Positions 26,705-34,047 of a stretch of 64,000 nucleotides of DNA are shown in pieces (within the stretch, counting starts at the first letter, position 1; each line of letters begins with the position of its first letter). Origin of the DNA: Ardenticatenaceae bacterium. GTDB taxonomy: Bacteria > Chloroflexota > Anaerolineae > Promineifilales > Promineifilaceae. The notes beneath the pieces were generated by a model that saw only the letters and a program-made list of their open reading frames with translations, had not been told where the DNA came from and did no database searches. Made by a program: the position numbers and the translations under genes. The stretch is from positions 124,001-188,000 of the forward strand of contig JACKBS010000015.1 in the NCBI GenBank assembly GCA_020634435.1, read 5' to 3'.

Positions 26705-27838
26705 ATGAGCGAAACACCAACGACTCACTACGTAGCGATTATTCAAATCAGCTTACCAGGGCAGGCAACGGCCGTTTCGGCCAATATTCGCCTGACGCCG
26801 ACCGAGCTGGTGCCCGTAGATGGCAGCTACAAAACGCTGCATGAGTGCACCCTGGCTGAGCTGCAACAGTTTGCCGACCAGATAGAAATCGAAGTCTGGG
26901 AAACCTACCGTGAAATCAAGCTGGCGGACCTGGCAAAAGACAGCACGGTGAAAATGGCGATGGATGTCATTGACGCGGCCGGTGAACCGGTCGCGCCGTC
27001 GCGCGAGTGGCTGGCACAGATGGTTGTAGAAACGGCCGTTCCGGCCATTATCGAAGAAGCGCCAGTCGCCGAAAATGACGAGGTTGACGCAGCGGTAGCT
27101 GAAGAACCGGTTGAGACAGAAGCAGAAGAGGTAGCTGAAACGGCCGTTGAGCCGCAGCCTGAACCAGAACCAGTCCAAGAACCGACCGCTACTCCTGAGG
27201 TAGAGGATGCAACCGACAAAATTGTTGTATCCGAGCCGGAACCGGTGCATGAGGAACGTGAAGCGCAGCCAGACGGCAGCAGCGACACGGTGATTGCCCC
27301 TAGCCGGGCACGCGTGCGCCTTGCCGGGCGGCATTTGCCCGTGGGTGACCCAACGCCGTCGGCTGTAGACATCACGATCGAAGAGCCAGCCCTACGCGCT
27401 TCCCAGGCTCATGCGCTAAGCAGCATGAACCGCGAAGTGGCCGGGGTACTCGTTGGCCCGCGCCCGGAAAAGCAGCCAGACGGCCGTTACCGCGTGCACA
27501 TCCTGGACACGATCATCGCCAAGTACACGGTGATGCACGGGGCCAGCGTGACCTACACGCCAGAAAGCTGGCGCTACATGACCGACAAGCTGCACGAACG
27601 GTACCCGGATGAAACGGCCGTTATCGTCGGCTGGTATCACACCCATCCCGGCTTTGGCATCTTTTTGTCGGGAATGGATTTGTTTATTCACCAGAACTTT
27701 TTCACGCAAATCTGGCACGTGGCTTTTGTGCTGGATCCGCGTGCCCAAACCAGCGGCTTTTTCAGCTGGAATCGGCAGAAAACGCAGGTATCCCGGCACA
27801 ATTTTTATTGGCCGGAGTGGGCGGCGGGAAGCTGGTGA
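26705..27838 (+). CDS. Second JAB1/MPN (JAMM) metalloprotease, soluble, with acidic linker
   Basis: 377 residues. Residues 1-110 form an unassigned alpha/beta domain; 111-200 are an Ala/Glu/Pro-rich disordered linker; the C-terminal MPN domain has Glu244 (REVAGVLVG) and HTHP-x6-S-x2-D (His312, His314, Ser322, Asp325), so all metal ligands are present. No membrane helix. It differs from its upstream paralogue in lacking an anchor and in having the long linker, several turns of which (ETAV) are encoded by the palindrome octamer. Having two isopeptidases with different placement suggests one for precursor or chain trimming and the other for substrate release; this is inference. Confidence 0.92.
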   Translation: MSETPTTHYVAIIQISLPGQATAVSANIRLTPTELVPVDGSYKTLHECTLAELQQFADQIEIEVWETYREIKLADLAKDSTVKMAMDVIDAAGEPVAPSREWLAQMVVETAVPAIIEEAPVAENDEVDAAVAEEPVETEAEEVAETAVEPQPEPEPVQEPTATPEVEDATDKIVVSEPEPVHEEREAQPDGSSDTVIAPSRARVRLAGRHLPVGDPTPSAVDITIEEPALRASQAHALSSMNREVAGVLVGPRPEKQPDGRYRVHILDTIIAKYTVMHGASVTYTPESWRYMTDKLHERYPDETAVIVGWYHTHPGFGIFLSGMDLFIHQNFFTQIWHVAFVLDPRAQTSGFFSWNRQKTQVSRHNFYWPEWAAGSW

Positions 27839-27839
27839 G

Positions 27840-27932
27840 TCGGTGATCGGTGGTCGGTAACCAGTAAGCGGCAGGTGGAAATGAGTATTCGCTTTTACCG
27901 ATCACTGATTACTGTTAACCGATTACCGTTCT
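27840..27932. repeat. Intergenic ACCGATTA-family inverted repeat block
   Basis: GTCGGTGATCGGTGGTCGGTAACCAG on the left faces TTTACCGATCACTGATTACTG and AACCGATTACCG on the right, between the second JAB gene and the first RING gene. Confidence 0.8.
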
Positions 27933-27934
27933 GC

Positions 27935-27940
27935 TATAAT
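27935..27940 (+). promoter_or_regulatory. Extended -10 (TGCTATAAT), possible near-leaderless start
   Basis: TATAAT preceded by TGC lies only 7 bases before the ATG at 27948. If used, transcription would begin at or next to the start codon. No convincing -35 box or ribosome site was seen. Confidence 0.35.
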
Positions 27941-27947
27941 GCTCAAA

Positions 27948-28376
27948 ATGGACGAACAGGAAATGCCCCCCCTCACCATCACGAATAACGACATTCAAGA
28001 GGCCAATCAGCTGAGCCTGCATTGCCCCATTTGTGCCAATCCGGTGGAAAAGTTCGTTGAAGATACCGAACTCCAACCAGTGGTGTGCGCCAAATGCGGC
28101 ACGCTGTACCACAGGGTCTGCTGGGAACAGGGCGGCGGCAAATGCGCGGTTTTGGGCTGCGGCCATGACAAGTTTAAGGTGCATGGCACCCCGGCCAGCC
28201 CCGTGCTAAGCATTAAATACACCGATTTACCACGACCGTCGGCAAACGGCCGTTCCAGCCAACAAACCAAGCAGCTCAAAGAAGAACAGCGTCGCCAGGT
28301 GGAGCAAATGCGTCGGCCCGAAAGCTGGCTGGCCAGGTTGTTCCGCTGGTTGCTCGATCAGATCAAAATCGGTTAA
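27948..28376 (+). CDS. Prokaryotic RING-like zinc protein (putative E3)
   Basis: 142 residues. Cys/His ladder: CPIC, then CAKC (14-22 residues later), H-x2-C in YHRVCW, and CAVLGC-GH. This order (C-x2-C, C-x2-C, H-x2-C, C-x4-C) fits the prokaryotic RING/treble-clef fold that binds two zincs and recruits E2 enzymes. A helical, basic tail (QTKQLKEEQRRQVEQMRR) follows and could form a coiled coil. Its position after E1, Ubl, E2 and JAB genes makes an E3-like role likely. The start at 27948 is chosen over 27939 because of context only; confidence in the exact start is low. Confidence 0.85.
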   Translation: MDEQEMPPLTITNNDIQEANQLSLHCPICANPVEKFVEDTELQPVVCAKCGTLYHRVCWEQGGGKCAVLGCGHDKFKVHGTPASPVLSIKYTDLPRPSANGRSSQQTKQLKEEQRRQVEQMRRPESWLARLFRWLLDQIKIG

Positions 28377-28377
28377 A

Positions 28378-28430
28378 CAGAGATTGGAGATCAACGATTT
28401 AATCTCCAATCTCTACTCACCAATCTCCTC
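28378..28430. repeat. Intergenic CAATCTC/GAGATTG repeat block
   Basis: AGATTGGAGATCAACG faces TTTAATCTCCAATCTCTACT and ACCAATCTCCTC. This is the same heptamer that occurs four times inside the 21873 gene. Confidence 0.82.
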
Positions 28431-28904
28431 ATGCTTTCCCCCGTAACCGTCACCAAGCAGTCACCATTCTTAGGCGAAGAATGTGCCCTGTGCAAGAATC
28501 CATTTGCGCCGGGCGACGAGGTGATCATTTGCCCAGATGACGGCAGTCGGCACCACACGCACTGCTGGCGAGCCAACGGCAGCAAATGCGCCGCCTATGG
28601 CTGTCGCGGTCGCGGCGAGATTGAGGTGGAAGAAACGGCCGTTCCAGAGCCATCTGCCCCACAACCACCACCAAGCCAGCCCCCAACCGCTAATCCAACC
28701 CGCATCCAACGCACCGCCAGCCGTCTCGGCTGTGGGCAAGGCTGCTTGCTCGTGGCCATTGCCATCGCCATCATCTTCTTTTCGATTGGCTGTTTTGGGC
28801 TGTGGGCTATTGCGGATTACATCATGCTAGAGGTGCTAGGCTGGCAGTATCGCGTCCCCGAAGCGGGGGCCATTTTGCCCCAAATTGTTTTGTTGTTGAT
28901 CTAA
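28431..28904 (+). CDS. Membrane-anchored RING-like zinc protein (putative E3)
   Basis: 157 residues. An N-terminal zinc module (CALC-x14-C...H-T-H-C... C-A-A-Y-G-C) is of the same prokaryotic RING class as the upstream gene. A Pro-rich linker (about 68-95) leads to one strong membrane helix (GCLLVAIAIAIIFFSIGCFGLWAI) and a short tail. The likely topology puts the zinc head in the cytoplasm. Together with the membrane JAB protein it suggests that conjugation and deconjugation happen at the membrane. It is the last gene of the nine-gene run; a CACAGAG-type hairpin repeat follows. Confidence 0.85.
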   Translation: MLSPVTVTKQSPFLGEECALCKNPFAPGDEVIICPDDGSRHHTHCWRANGSKCAAYGCRGRGEIEVEETAVPEPSAPQPPPSQPPTANPTRIQRTASRLGCGQGCLLVAIAIAIIFFSIGCFGLWAIADYIMLEVLGWQYRVPEAGAILPQIVLLLI

Positions 28905-28915
28905 AAGCGGAACAC

Positions 28916-28980
28916 AGAGTTGCACAGGCACAGAGTTTCACAGAGAAAAATCTCTTTTCCCTCTGTGTTCTCTGTGGCAA
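28916..28980. repeat. Inverted repeat of the CACAGAG/CTCTGTG family
   Basis: ACACAGAGTTGCACAGGCACAGAG faces CCCTCTGTGTTCTCTGTGGC in degenerate form, between convergent genes. Related blocks lie at 46771-46915 and 6155-6228. May serve as terminator. Confidence 0.75.
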
Positions 28981-28983
28981 AAA

Positions 28984-30429
28984 CTACGCGTCTTGGCGAG
29001 GGTCGGCTTCGCGGGCTTTTTTGTAGGCGGTGAGCGTCCAGTCGCGGGCTTCGGAATGGTCCACGATGGGCGCGGGATAATGGCGACCAGAATGGTCGCT
29101 ACCTATCTGGCAGTTGGCCGATTTTTGCACCAACGGCGGCATCTCCCACGGTTCATGGATGTAATCGTTAGGCACGTCGGCTAGTTCAGGTACCCAATTG
29201 CGAATGTAACGGCCGTCTGGGTCAAACTTTTTGGATTGCGAGGTCGGGTTGAAAATGCGGAAGTAGGGCGCGGCATCAGTACCTGTGCCCGCCGTCCACT
29301 GCCAACCACCGTTGTTAGCCGCTGGATCGCCATCTACCAGCTGCTGCATGAAATATTTTTCACCCCATTGCCAGTTGATCAGCAAATCTTTCACCAAAAA
29401 TGAGGCGACAATCATCCGGGCGCGGTTGTGCATCCAACCAGTCGCATTAAGCTGGCGCATAGCCGCATCGACGATGGGATAACCCGTACGGCCGTTGCAC
29501 CACGCGGCAAATTTGTCTTCTTCGTTACGCCAGGGAATATCGTTGTATTCCTCCCGAAAGCTGCTGCGCAGAACGTGCGGAAAATGATACAGAATGTGCA
29601 CGTAAAATTCGCGCCAGATCAACTCGCTTAGCCAGGTTTCAGCTCCCTTGCCTGCTTCTTTGGTTTTGGCTTGCTGCATGGCATTAACGGCCGTTACCAC
29701 CGCCTGCCGTGCCGAAATCATGCCAAACCGCAGGTACGGCGACAGCTGCGAAGTGCCATCGACCGAAACCATGTCGCGCTCCTCCGCATATCGGGCAATG
29801 CCATCTTGGGCAAACGCGGCCAAACGGCGCTGCGCTTCAGCTTCACCTGGCGGAAAAGGAACAGCTTCGGCTAATTGGGGCTTTTCTGGCAGCGCGTCCG
29901 ATTTGATATTGTCGGGCGTTTCCAACTTTTTAGGTGCAGGAAGGATGTCGGCGGTGCGGGGCAACGGCCGTTGCAGCCAGGCATTTTTCTTGAAGGGAGT
30001 AAATACCGTGTACGGATCACCATCCTGCTTGAGTACCGTGCCGGGCGGATGTACTACCACTCCAGCCGTGAGTGTAAGCGGCAGCGACTCAGCAATCTGG
30101 CGATCACGTCGCCGTGCGTATTGGGTGAAATCCTCTTCGGCAAAAATGGCTTCGGCACTACTTTCCTGCAAAACAGTTGCCAGAACGTCATCGGGCTTAC
30201 CGTGCCGAACAATTAACCGGCTGCCGCGCTCACGCAAGTCCGCATCCAGCTGGCGCAATCCAGCCCATAAAAAGGCACGACGTTTGTCACCCACATAGCT
30301 TGATTTCTCAAAAAAGGGATCAATGATGAAGAGGGGAATAATTTGCCGGGCGCTTCTCTGAGCGGCGGCCAGGGCTTGATTATCTGTCAGGCGCAGATCA
30401 CGTCGGATCCACCAAACGGCCGTATCCAC
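28984..30429 (-). CDS. phr: Deoxyribodipyrimidine photolyase
   Basis: Class I CPD photolyase of 481 residues that repairs UV-induced pyrimidine dimers using FAD and light. The N-terminal antenna domain begins VWWIRRDLRLTDNQAL; the FAD domain shows TSQLSPYLRFGMISARQ (with the GTS/SPYLRFG pattern), WLSELIWREFYVHIL, RTGYPIVDAAMRQLNATGWMHNRARMIVASFLVKDLLINWQWGE, and GTGTDAAPYFRIFNP. Immediately downstream (17 bases) of the CarH-like gene on the same strand, so light-controlled co-expression is probable. Confidence 0.96.
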   Translation of the reverse strand: MDTAVWWIRRDLRLTDNQALAAAQRSARQIIPLFIIDPFFEKSSYVGDKRRAFLWAGLRQLDADLRERGSRLIVRHGKPDDVLATVLQESSAEAIFAEEDFTQYARRRDRQIAESLPLTLTAGVVVHPPGTVLKQDGDPYTVFTPFKKNAWLQRPLPRTADILPAPKKLETPDNIKSDALPEKPQLAEAVPFPPGEAEAQRRLAAFAQDGIARYAEERDMVSVDGTSQLSPYLRFGMISARQAVVTAVNAMQQAKTKEAGKGAETWLSELIWREFYVHILYHFPHVLRSSFREEYNDIPWRNEEDKFAAWCNGRTGYPIVDAAMRQLNATGWMHNRARMIVASFLVKDLLINWQWGEKYFMQQLVDGDPAANNGGWQWTAGTGTDAAPYFRIFNPTSQSKKFDPDGRYIRNWVPELADVPNDYIHEPWEMPPLVQKSANCQIGSDHSGRHYPAPIVDHSEARDWTLTAYKKAREADPRQDA

Positions 30430-30446
30430 AAACTCCCCCTTTAACG

Positions 30447-31787
30447 CTAGGCCAGCTCGGTAAGTGCCGGATTTTGGGCGACTTCAGCCAACCAATCAAC
30501 CACAATTTCGGCTGGACCAGTCAAATTTTCTTGAGCAGCTTGATGATAAGCCTGAAGATATTGGCGCATCGCTTCTACCGGCATACTGTAATTCAGCAGC
30601 AGCTTCTCAGCCCAGGCAATCTCGGCGCTCAAAAATTCAATATCGCCAAAAGTCAGCGCCGCATAAATGTCACGGGATAGATGTAGATTGGCGTTGGTGT
30701 AATGCTCGTAAGACATGCCATTGGCCTTCAACATGCCCCAGGCAGAACCTTCAATAAGCGCTTGCCTGTCCCGGAAGATTTCCAGAGCTTTCAGATAAAA
30801 GTCTGGCACGCGCTTGATAGTCGGCGGCGCCATGCCAAACGAAAGCAAACGATCGACCGTTTGGGTGGCATCTTCCATTGTTTCACCCAGAAAGTAGCCG
30901 GGAATGCGCTGCCGCAAGCGAGGCACCGTGTTGAAAATACGGCCACCAAAAGCCAGCATCACGTTTTTTTCAGCGGCTACATTCTTAGCCACCTCAAACA
31001 ATTTTGCCGCCGTGAAAAGCTGTTGGGCAGTCAAAATAATCAGATTGGGCTTAATCGATTCTACGGTGGAAACAAAGCGACCCAGCGGCACGTTAGCTCC
31101 CAGGTAAATGAGCTCCCAGCCACGATAGCGCAACATAATGGTGAGCGTCAGCGAAGCAAACGTGTGGTCTTCATGCGGCGGACAGCCAATGAGCACCCGT
31201 CCAGAGCGTGTGGGCGCAGGTGCCGCAGCCAGCAGCGTATTCAGTCGGCGCATGGCCAGCGCCGAGGCAAAATGTTCTTGCTGCACGGTCACTTTGTCCT
31301 GAAACCACAGGTCGCCAATTTCTGATAAGGCGCGTTGCAGCAGTTTGGTTAGCACGGTTTCTGGCTGGTACAAAGCAAACGCCTGGGTCAAAATGCGCTC
31401 AGCAGAGCCTTCATCAAAACGCAAGCAGGCATCAATCCAGGCGGCGCGGATGTCATCAATTTGATTGGAGTGGGGAACGGCCGTTGCCATCACCGGCGTT
31501 GGCAGCTCCTGATACTCCGGCACCAGCAAAGGGAATTCCCCTTCGGCTTCCAGGCTGCGCCACAGCTTAACGGCCCGGCTGATGCTCAGCCCTTCTTCCT
31601 GGCGCGCCATTAGCCACTTAATGGTGGCAATATCCCGGTCCGAATACAGGCGGTGCCCCCCGCCCGTACGGTCCGGGGTTGGCAAGCCGTAACGACGCTC
31701 CCAAGCGCGCAAGGTGTCTGGTTTGATGCCCGTTTCATTGACAACAACTTTCAGGTTGTAGGTTGGGGATTCACTTAGTGAAGCCAT
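30447..31787 (-). CDS. CarH/LitR-like B12-dependent light-sensing MerR-family repressor
   Basis: 446 residues. An N-terminal MerR winged helix (residues 10-75, DTLRAWERRYGLPTP and GGGHRLYSDRDI) is followed by a four-helix cobalamin-cap domain and a Rossmann B12-binding domain (197-320). The cap carries Trp161-x9-Glu171-His172, exactly the W-x9-EH motif of CarH photoreceptors. A histidine in PPHEDHTF (probably His208) matches the lower cobalt ligand, and ELIYLGANVPL fits the B12 loop. In known CarH proteins the dark tetramer represses light-induced genes and light releases it. The C-terminal 125 residues are an extra extension. It precedes phr in an operon and may also act on the carotenoid operon at 53 kb. 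Confidence 0.9.
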   Translation of the reverse strand: MASLSESPTYNLKVVVNETGIKPDTLRAWERRYGLPTPDRTGGGHRLYSDRDIATIKWLMARQEEGLSISRAVKLWRSLEAEGEFPLLVPEYQELPTPVMATAVPHSNQIDDIRAAWIDACLRFDEGSAERILTQAFALYQPETVLTKLLQRALSEIGDLWFQDKVTVQQEHFASALAMRRLNTLLAAAPAPTRSGRVLIGCPPHEDHTFASLTLTIMLRYRGWELIYLGANVPLGRFVSTVESIKPNLIILTAQQLFTAAKLFEVAKNVAAEKNVMLAFGGRIFNTVPRLRQRIPGYFLGETMEDATQTVDRLLSFGMAPPTIKRVPDFYLKALEIFRDRQALIEGSAWGMLKANGMSYEHYTNANLHLSRDIYAALTFGDIEFLSAEIAWAEKLLLNYSMPVEAMRQYLQAYHQAAQENLTGPAEIVVDWLAEVAQNPALTELA

Positions 31788-31906
31788 GCTGATTATTATT
31801 CCTCTAGGGTTTTAGAACTCTAATCGCTTTTATTTCTAAACAAGCGCTGCCTACACCAATCGAATTTGTTCAGTGCAGGCATGGAAAAGTTCCTAATTAC
31901 TGCCTG

Positions 31907-31935
31907 AGTATAAACAGGTAGTTATATTTTGTCAA
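31907..31935 (-). promoter_or_regulatory. Near-consensus sigma70 promoter of carH-phr
   Basis: On the minus strand: TTGACA (31930-31935), a 17-base spacer, then TATACT (31907-31912). It is 120 bases upstream of the CarH-like start, so a long leader with room for autoregulation remains. Confidence 0.75.
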
Positions 31936-32058
31936 TGTTTTGCACAAATTTTACCGTGTCAGTTAAGTATTGTTCAGAGTGTCAAAAAAGGGGCGATTAT
32001 TTTTGAATCTACGGCCGTTTTTCGTTACACTTGCCACATATTCCCACAAAAGGACGGT

Positions 32059-33567
32059 ATGATGAGCGCCAAATTTGAACAGCTTTTGGAAAAAGTTTAC
32101 GAAATCCACGACATTGAAAAAGCAATGGGTGTTTTAAGTTGGGACAAAGAAACCAATATGCCCAAGGCTGGCACCGAAGCCCGAATTCAGCAGATGACCA
32201 CCCTCCGCCGCATTAGCCATGCCATGTTTACCTCGGATGAAATGGGCGAACGAATAGAAACGGCCGCTACCGAAATTGCCGATGCCCTGTACGAAAGCAA
32301 TGAGGCCAGCCTCATCCGCTATTTGCGCCGCAGCTACGCCGAATCGCGCCAGCTTCCCCCGGAATTTGTGCGCCGCGTCAGCGAAGTAAGCGGCAAAGCC
32401 AACCCTGCCTGGGTAGAAGCGCGCGCGAGTAACAATTTTGCCCACTTCCAGCCGCACCTGGAAGAAGTGGTTAAGCTCGCCCAGGAAATGGCCGAACTGT
32501 ACGGCTACGAGGACGAAAAGTACGACCCGCTGCTAGATAAATTTGAACACGGCATGAAAACGGCCGAAGTCCGCGCCATCTTTAACGCCGTCAAAGAAGA
32601 CCTGATTCCCCTGCGTCAGGCAATTGCCGAACGAGGAACGGCCGTTGACGACCGTCTGGTACACCAACCCTTCCCCATCGACAAGCAGAAAGAGTTTGCC
32701 CACTACATCGCCGATGCGGCGGGTTATGACTTTAGCCGAGGGCACTTGGGCACGGTGGTCCATCCTTTTGCTACCAGCTTCAGCCGCAACGACGCGCGCA
32801 TCACTACGCGCTGGTATCCCAACTTCCTTAACCCGTCGCTGTTTGGCACATTGCATGAATCTGGCCATGCTATGTATGAACAGGGTACCCACCCCGACCT
32901 GGCGCGCACCCCGCTGGCCCGTGGCACATCCAGCGGCATCCACGAATCCCAATCCCGCATGATTGAAAACATCGTGGGGCGCAGCCTGGGCTTCTGGCAG
33001 GCGCATTATCCCAAACTACAATCCCTGTTCCCAGAGCAATTAGGCAGCCACGATGTGAAAGCTTTTTATCGGGCCGTCAATAAGGTACAGCCATCCTACA
33101 TCCGCGTTGAGGCCGATGAGCTGACCTACAACTTCCACATCATTCTGCGCTTTGAGCTGGAACAAGCGTTGTTAAACGGCGACCTGGCCGTGGCCGACTT
33201 ACCAACTGCCTGGAATGACAAGATGAACGAGTTGTTGGGCGTCGTTCCCCCCAACGACACCGAGGGTTGTTTGCAAGATGTGCATTGGTCGCGACCGGGC
33301 TTTGGCTACTTCCCCACCTACGCTTTAGGCAATTTATACGCGGCGCAGTTTTATGAAACGGCCGTTGCCCAAAAACCCACCATCGCCGAAGAAATGGCCC
33401 AGGGCAAGACCCACGCGTTGGTCACCTGGCTGCGCGAAAATATTCACCAACACGGCCGTAAATTCACCCCGTCCGAGTTGGTACACCAAATTACCGGTGG
33501 CCCGCTAACGCACAAACCGTTTATGCGCTACGTCACCCAGAAATTCAGTGAAATTTACGAACTGTAG
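32059..33567 (+). CDS. Carboxypeptidase Taq family metallopeptidase (M32)
   Basis: Zinc carboxypeptidase of 502 residues, intracellular, removing C-terminal residues from peptides. The HEXXH motif is HESGHAMYEQG (about residue 267), with the third ligand glutamate in SRMIENIVGRS. Further family blocks are VHPFATSFSRNDARITTR, VEADELTYNFHIILRFELE and DVHWSRPGFGYFPTYALGNLYAAQF. The start is either the ATG at 32059 or the next codon, behind AAAAGGA. It is divergent from carH. A strong hairpin terminator follows. Confidence 0.95.
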   Translation: MMSAKFEQLLEKVYEIHDIEKAMGVLSWDKETNMPKAGTEARIQQMTTLRRISHAMFTSDEMGERIETAATEIADALYESNEASLIRYLRRSYAESRQLPPEFVRRVSEVSGKANPAWVEARASNNFAHFQPHLEEVVKLAQEMAELYGYEDEKYDPLLDKFEHGMKTAEVRAIFNAVKEDLIPLRQAIAERGTAVDDRLVHQPFPIDKQKEFAHYIADAAGYDFSRGHLGTVVHPFATSFSRNDARITTRWYPNFLNPSLFGTLHESGHAMYEQGTHPDLARTPLARGTSSGIHESQSRMIENIVGRSLGFWQAHYPKLQSLFPEQLGSHDVKAFYRAVNKVQPSYIRVEADELTYNFHIILRFELEQALLNGDLAVADLPTAWNDKMNELLGVVPPNDTEGCLQDVHWSRPGFGYFPTYALGNLYAAQFYETAVAQKPTIAEEMAQGKTHALVTWLRENIHQHGRKFTPSELVHQITGGPLTHKPFMRYVTQKFSEIYEL

Positions 33568-33603
33568 TTGAGAGAATTTGGCGAGAATTCGCCTGATTGA
33601 AGA

Positions 33604-33646
33604 AATGGCCACAGAAAGCACAAAGACCTTTCTGTGGCCATTTTGT
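33604..33646. terminator. Bidirectional hairpin terminator
   Basis: AATGGCCACAGAAAG and CTTTCTGTGGCCATT are perfect 15-bp arms with a 9-base loop, followed by TTTTG. It ends the M32 gene (+) and the small membrane protein gene (-). Confidence 0.92.
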
Positions 33647-33649
33647 GTT

Positions 33650-34033
33650 TTAGAAGAAGCCGCCCCGAATGGTAATGACGCCCACAAACACCAACGCCAG
33701 CACCACAACAACCAGAATCAAGTTGTTGCGGAACTTCTTGGCGCTGTCCGTAGATTTGCGCCAGGCGGCGTTGCTGTGAGCCAACAGCACGGCCACAAAC
33801 ATCGTCCCGGCATGTTCTACCGCTTGTCTATCAAAACCGCGGTTAAAGAGCAAAATCAGTCCCATCAAGAAGTTGAGGTCAATAAGACCAACCAAAGCCG
33901 ACATCAAACCGCGATCGATTGACTTGTATTCTGATTTTTGAATCAGCCCCCAGGCAAATTTCACAATCACCACGACGGCCACAATTGCGACCAGCCAGCG
34001 GAACTCCCCATGAATCGTGCGCACAAAGTCCAC
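33650..34033 (-). CDS. Small membrane protein (unrecognised)
   Basis: 127 residues with three or four helices (FRWLVAIVAVVVIVKFAW; ALVGLIDLNFLMGLILLF; GTMFVAVLLAH; NLILVVVVLALVFVGVI). His residues in the third region (VEHAGTMF, LAHS) could bind haem or metal, but no motif is recognised. It lies directly downstream of the CNNM-domain gene pair with a 14-base gap and is probably co-transcribed. Confidence 0.72.
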   Translation of the reverse strand: MDFVRTIHGEFRWLVAIVAVVVIVKFAWGLIQKSEYKSIDRGLMSALVGLIDLNFLMGLILLFNRGFDRQAVEHAGTMFVAVLLAHSNAAWRKSTDSAKKFRNNLILVVVVLALVFVGVITIRGGFF

Positions 34034-34047
34034 AGAACTCTCCTTTT

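Noticed and set aside
27840..27932. Repeat blocks considered as CRISPR arrays
   Set aside because: Units are short, degenerate and in both orientations, with no regular spacers and no cas genes in the window.
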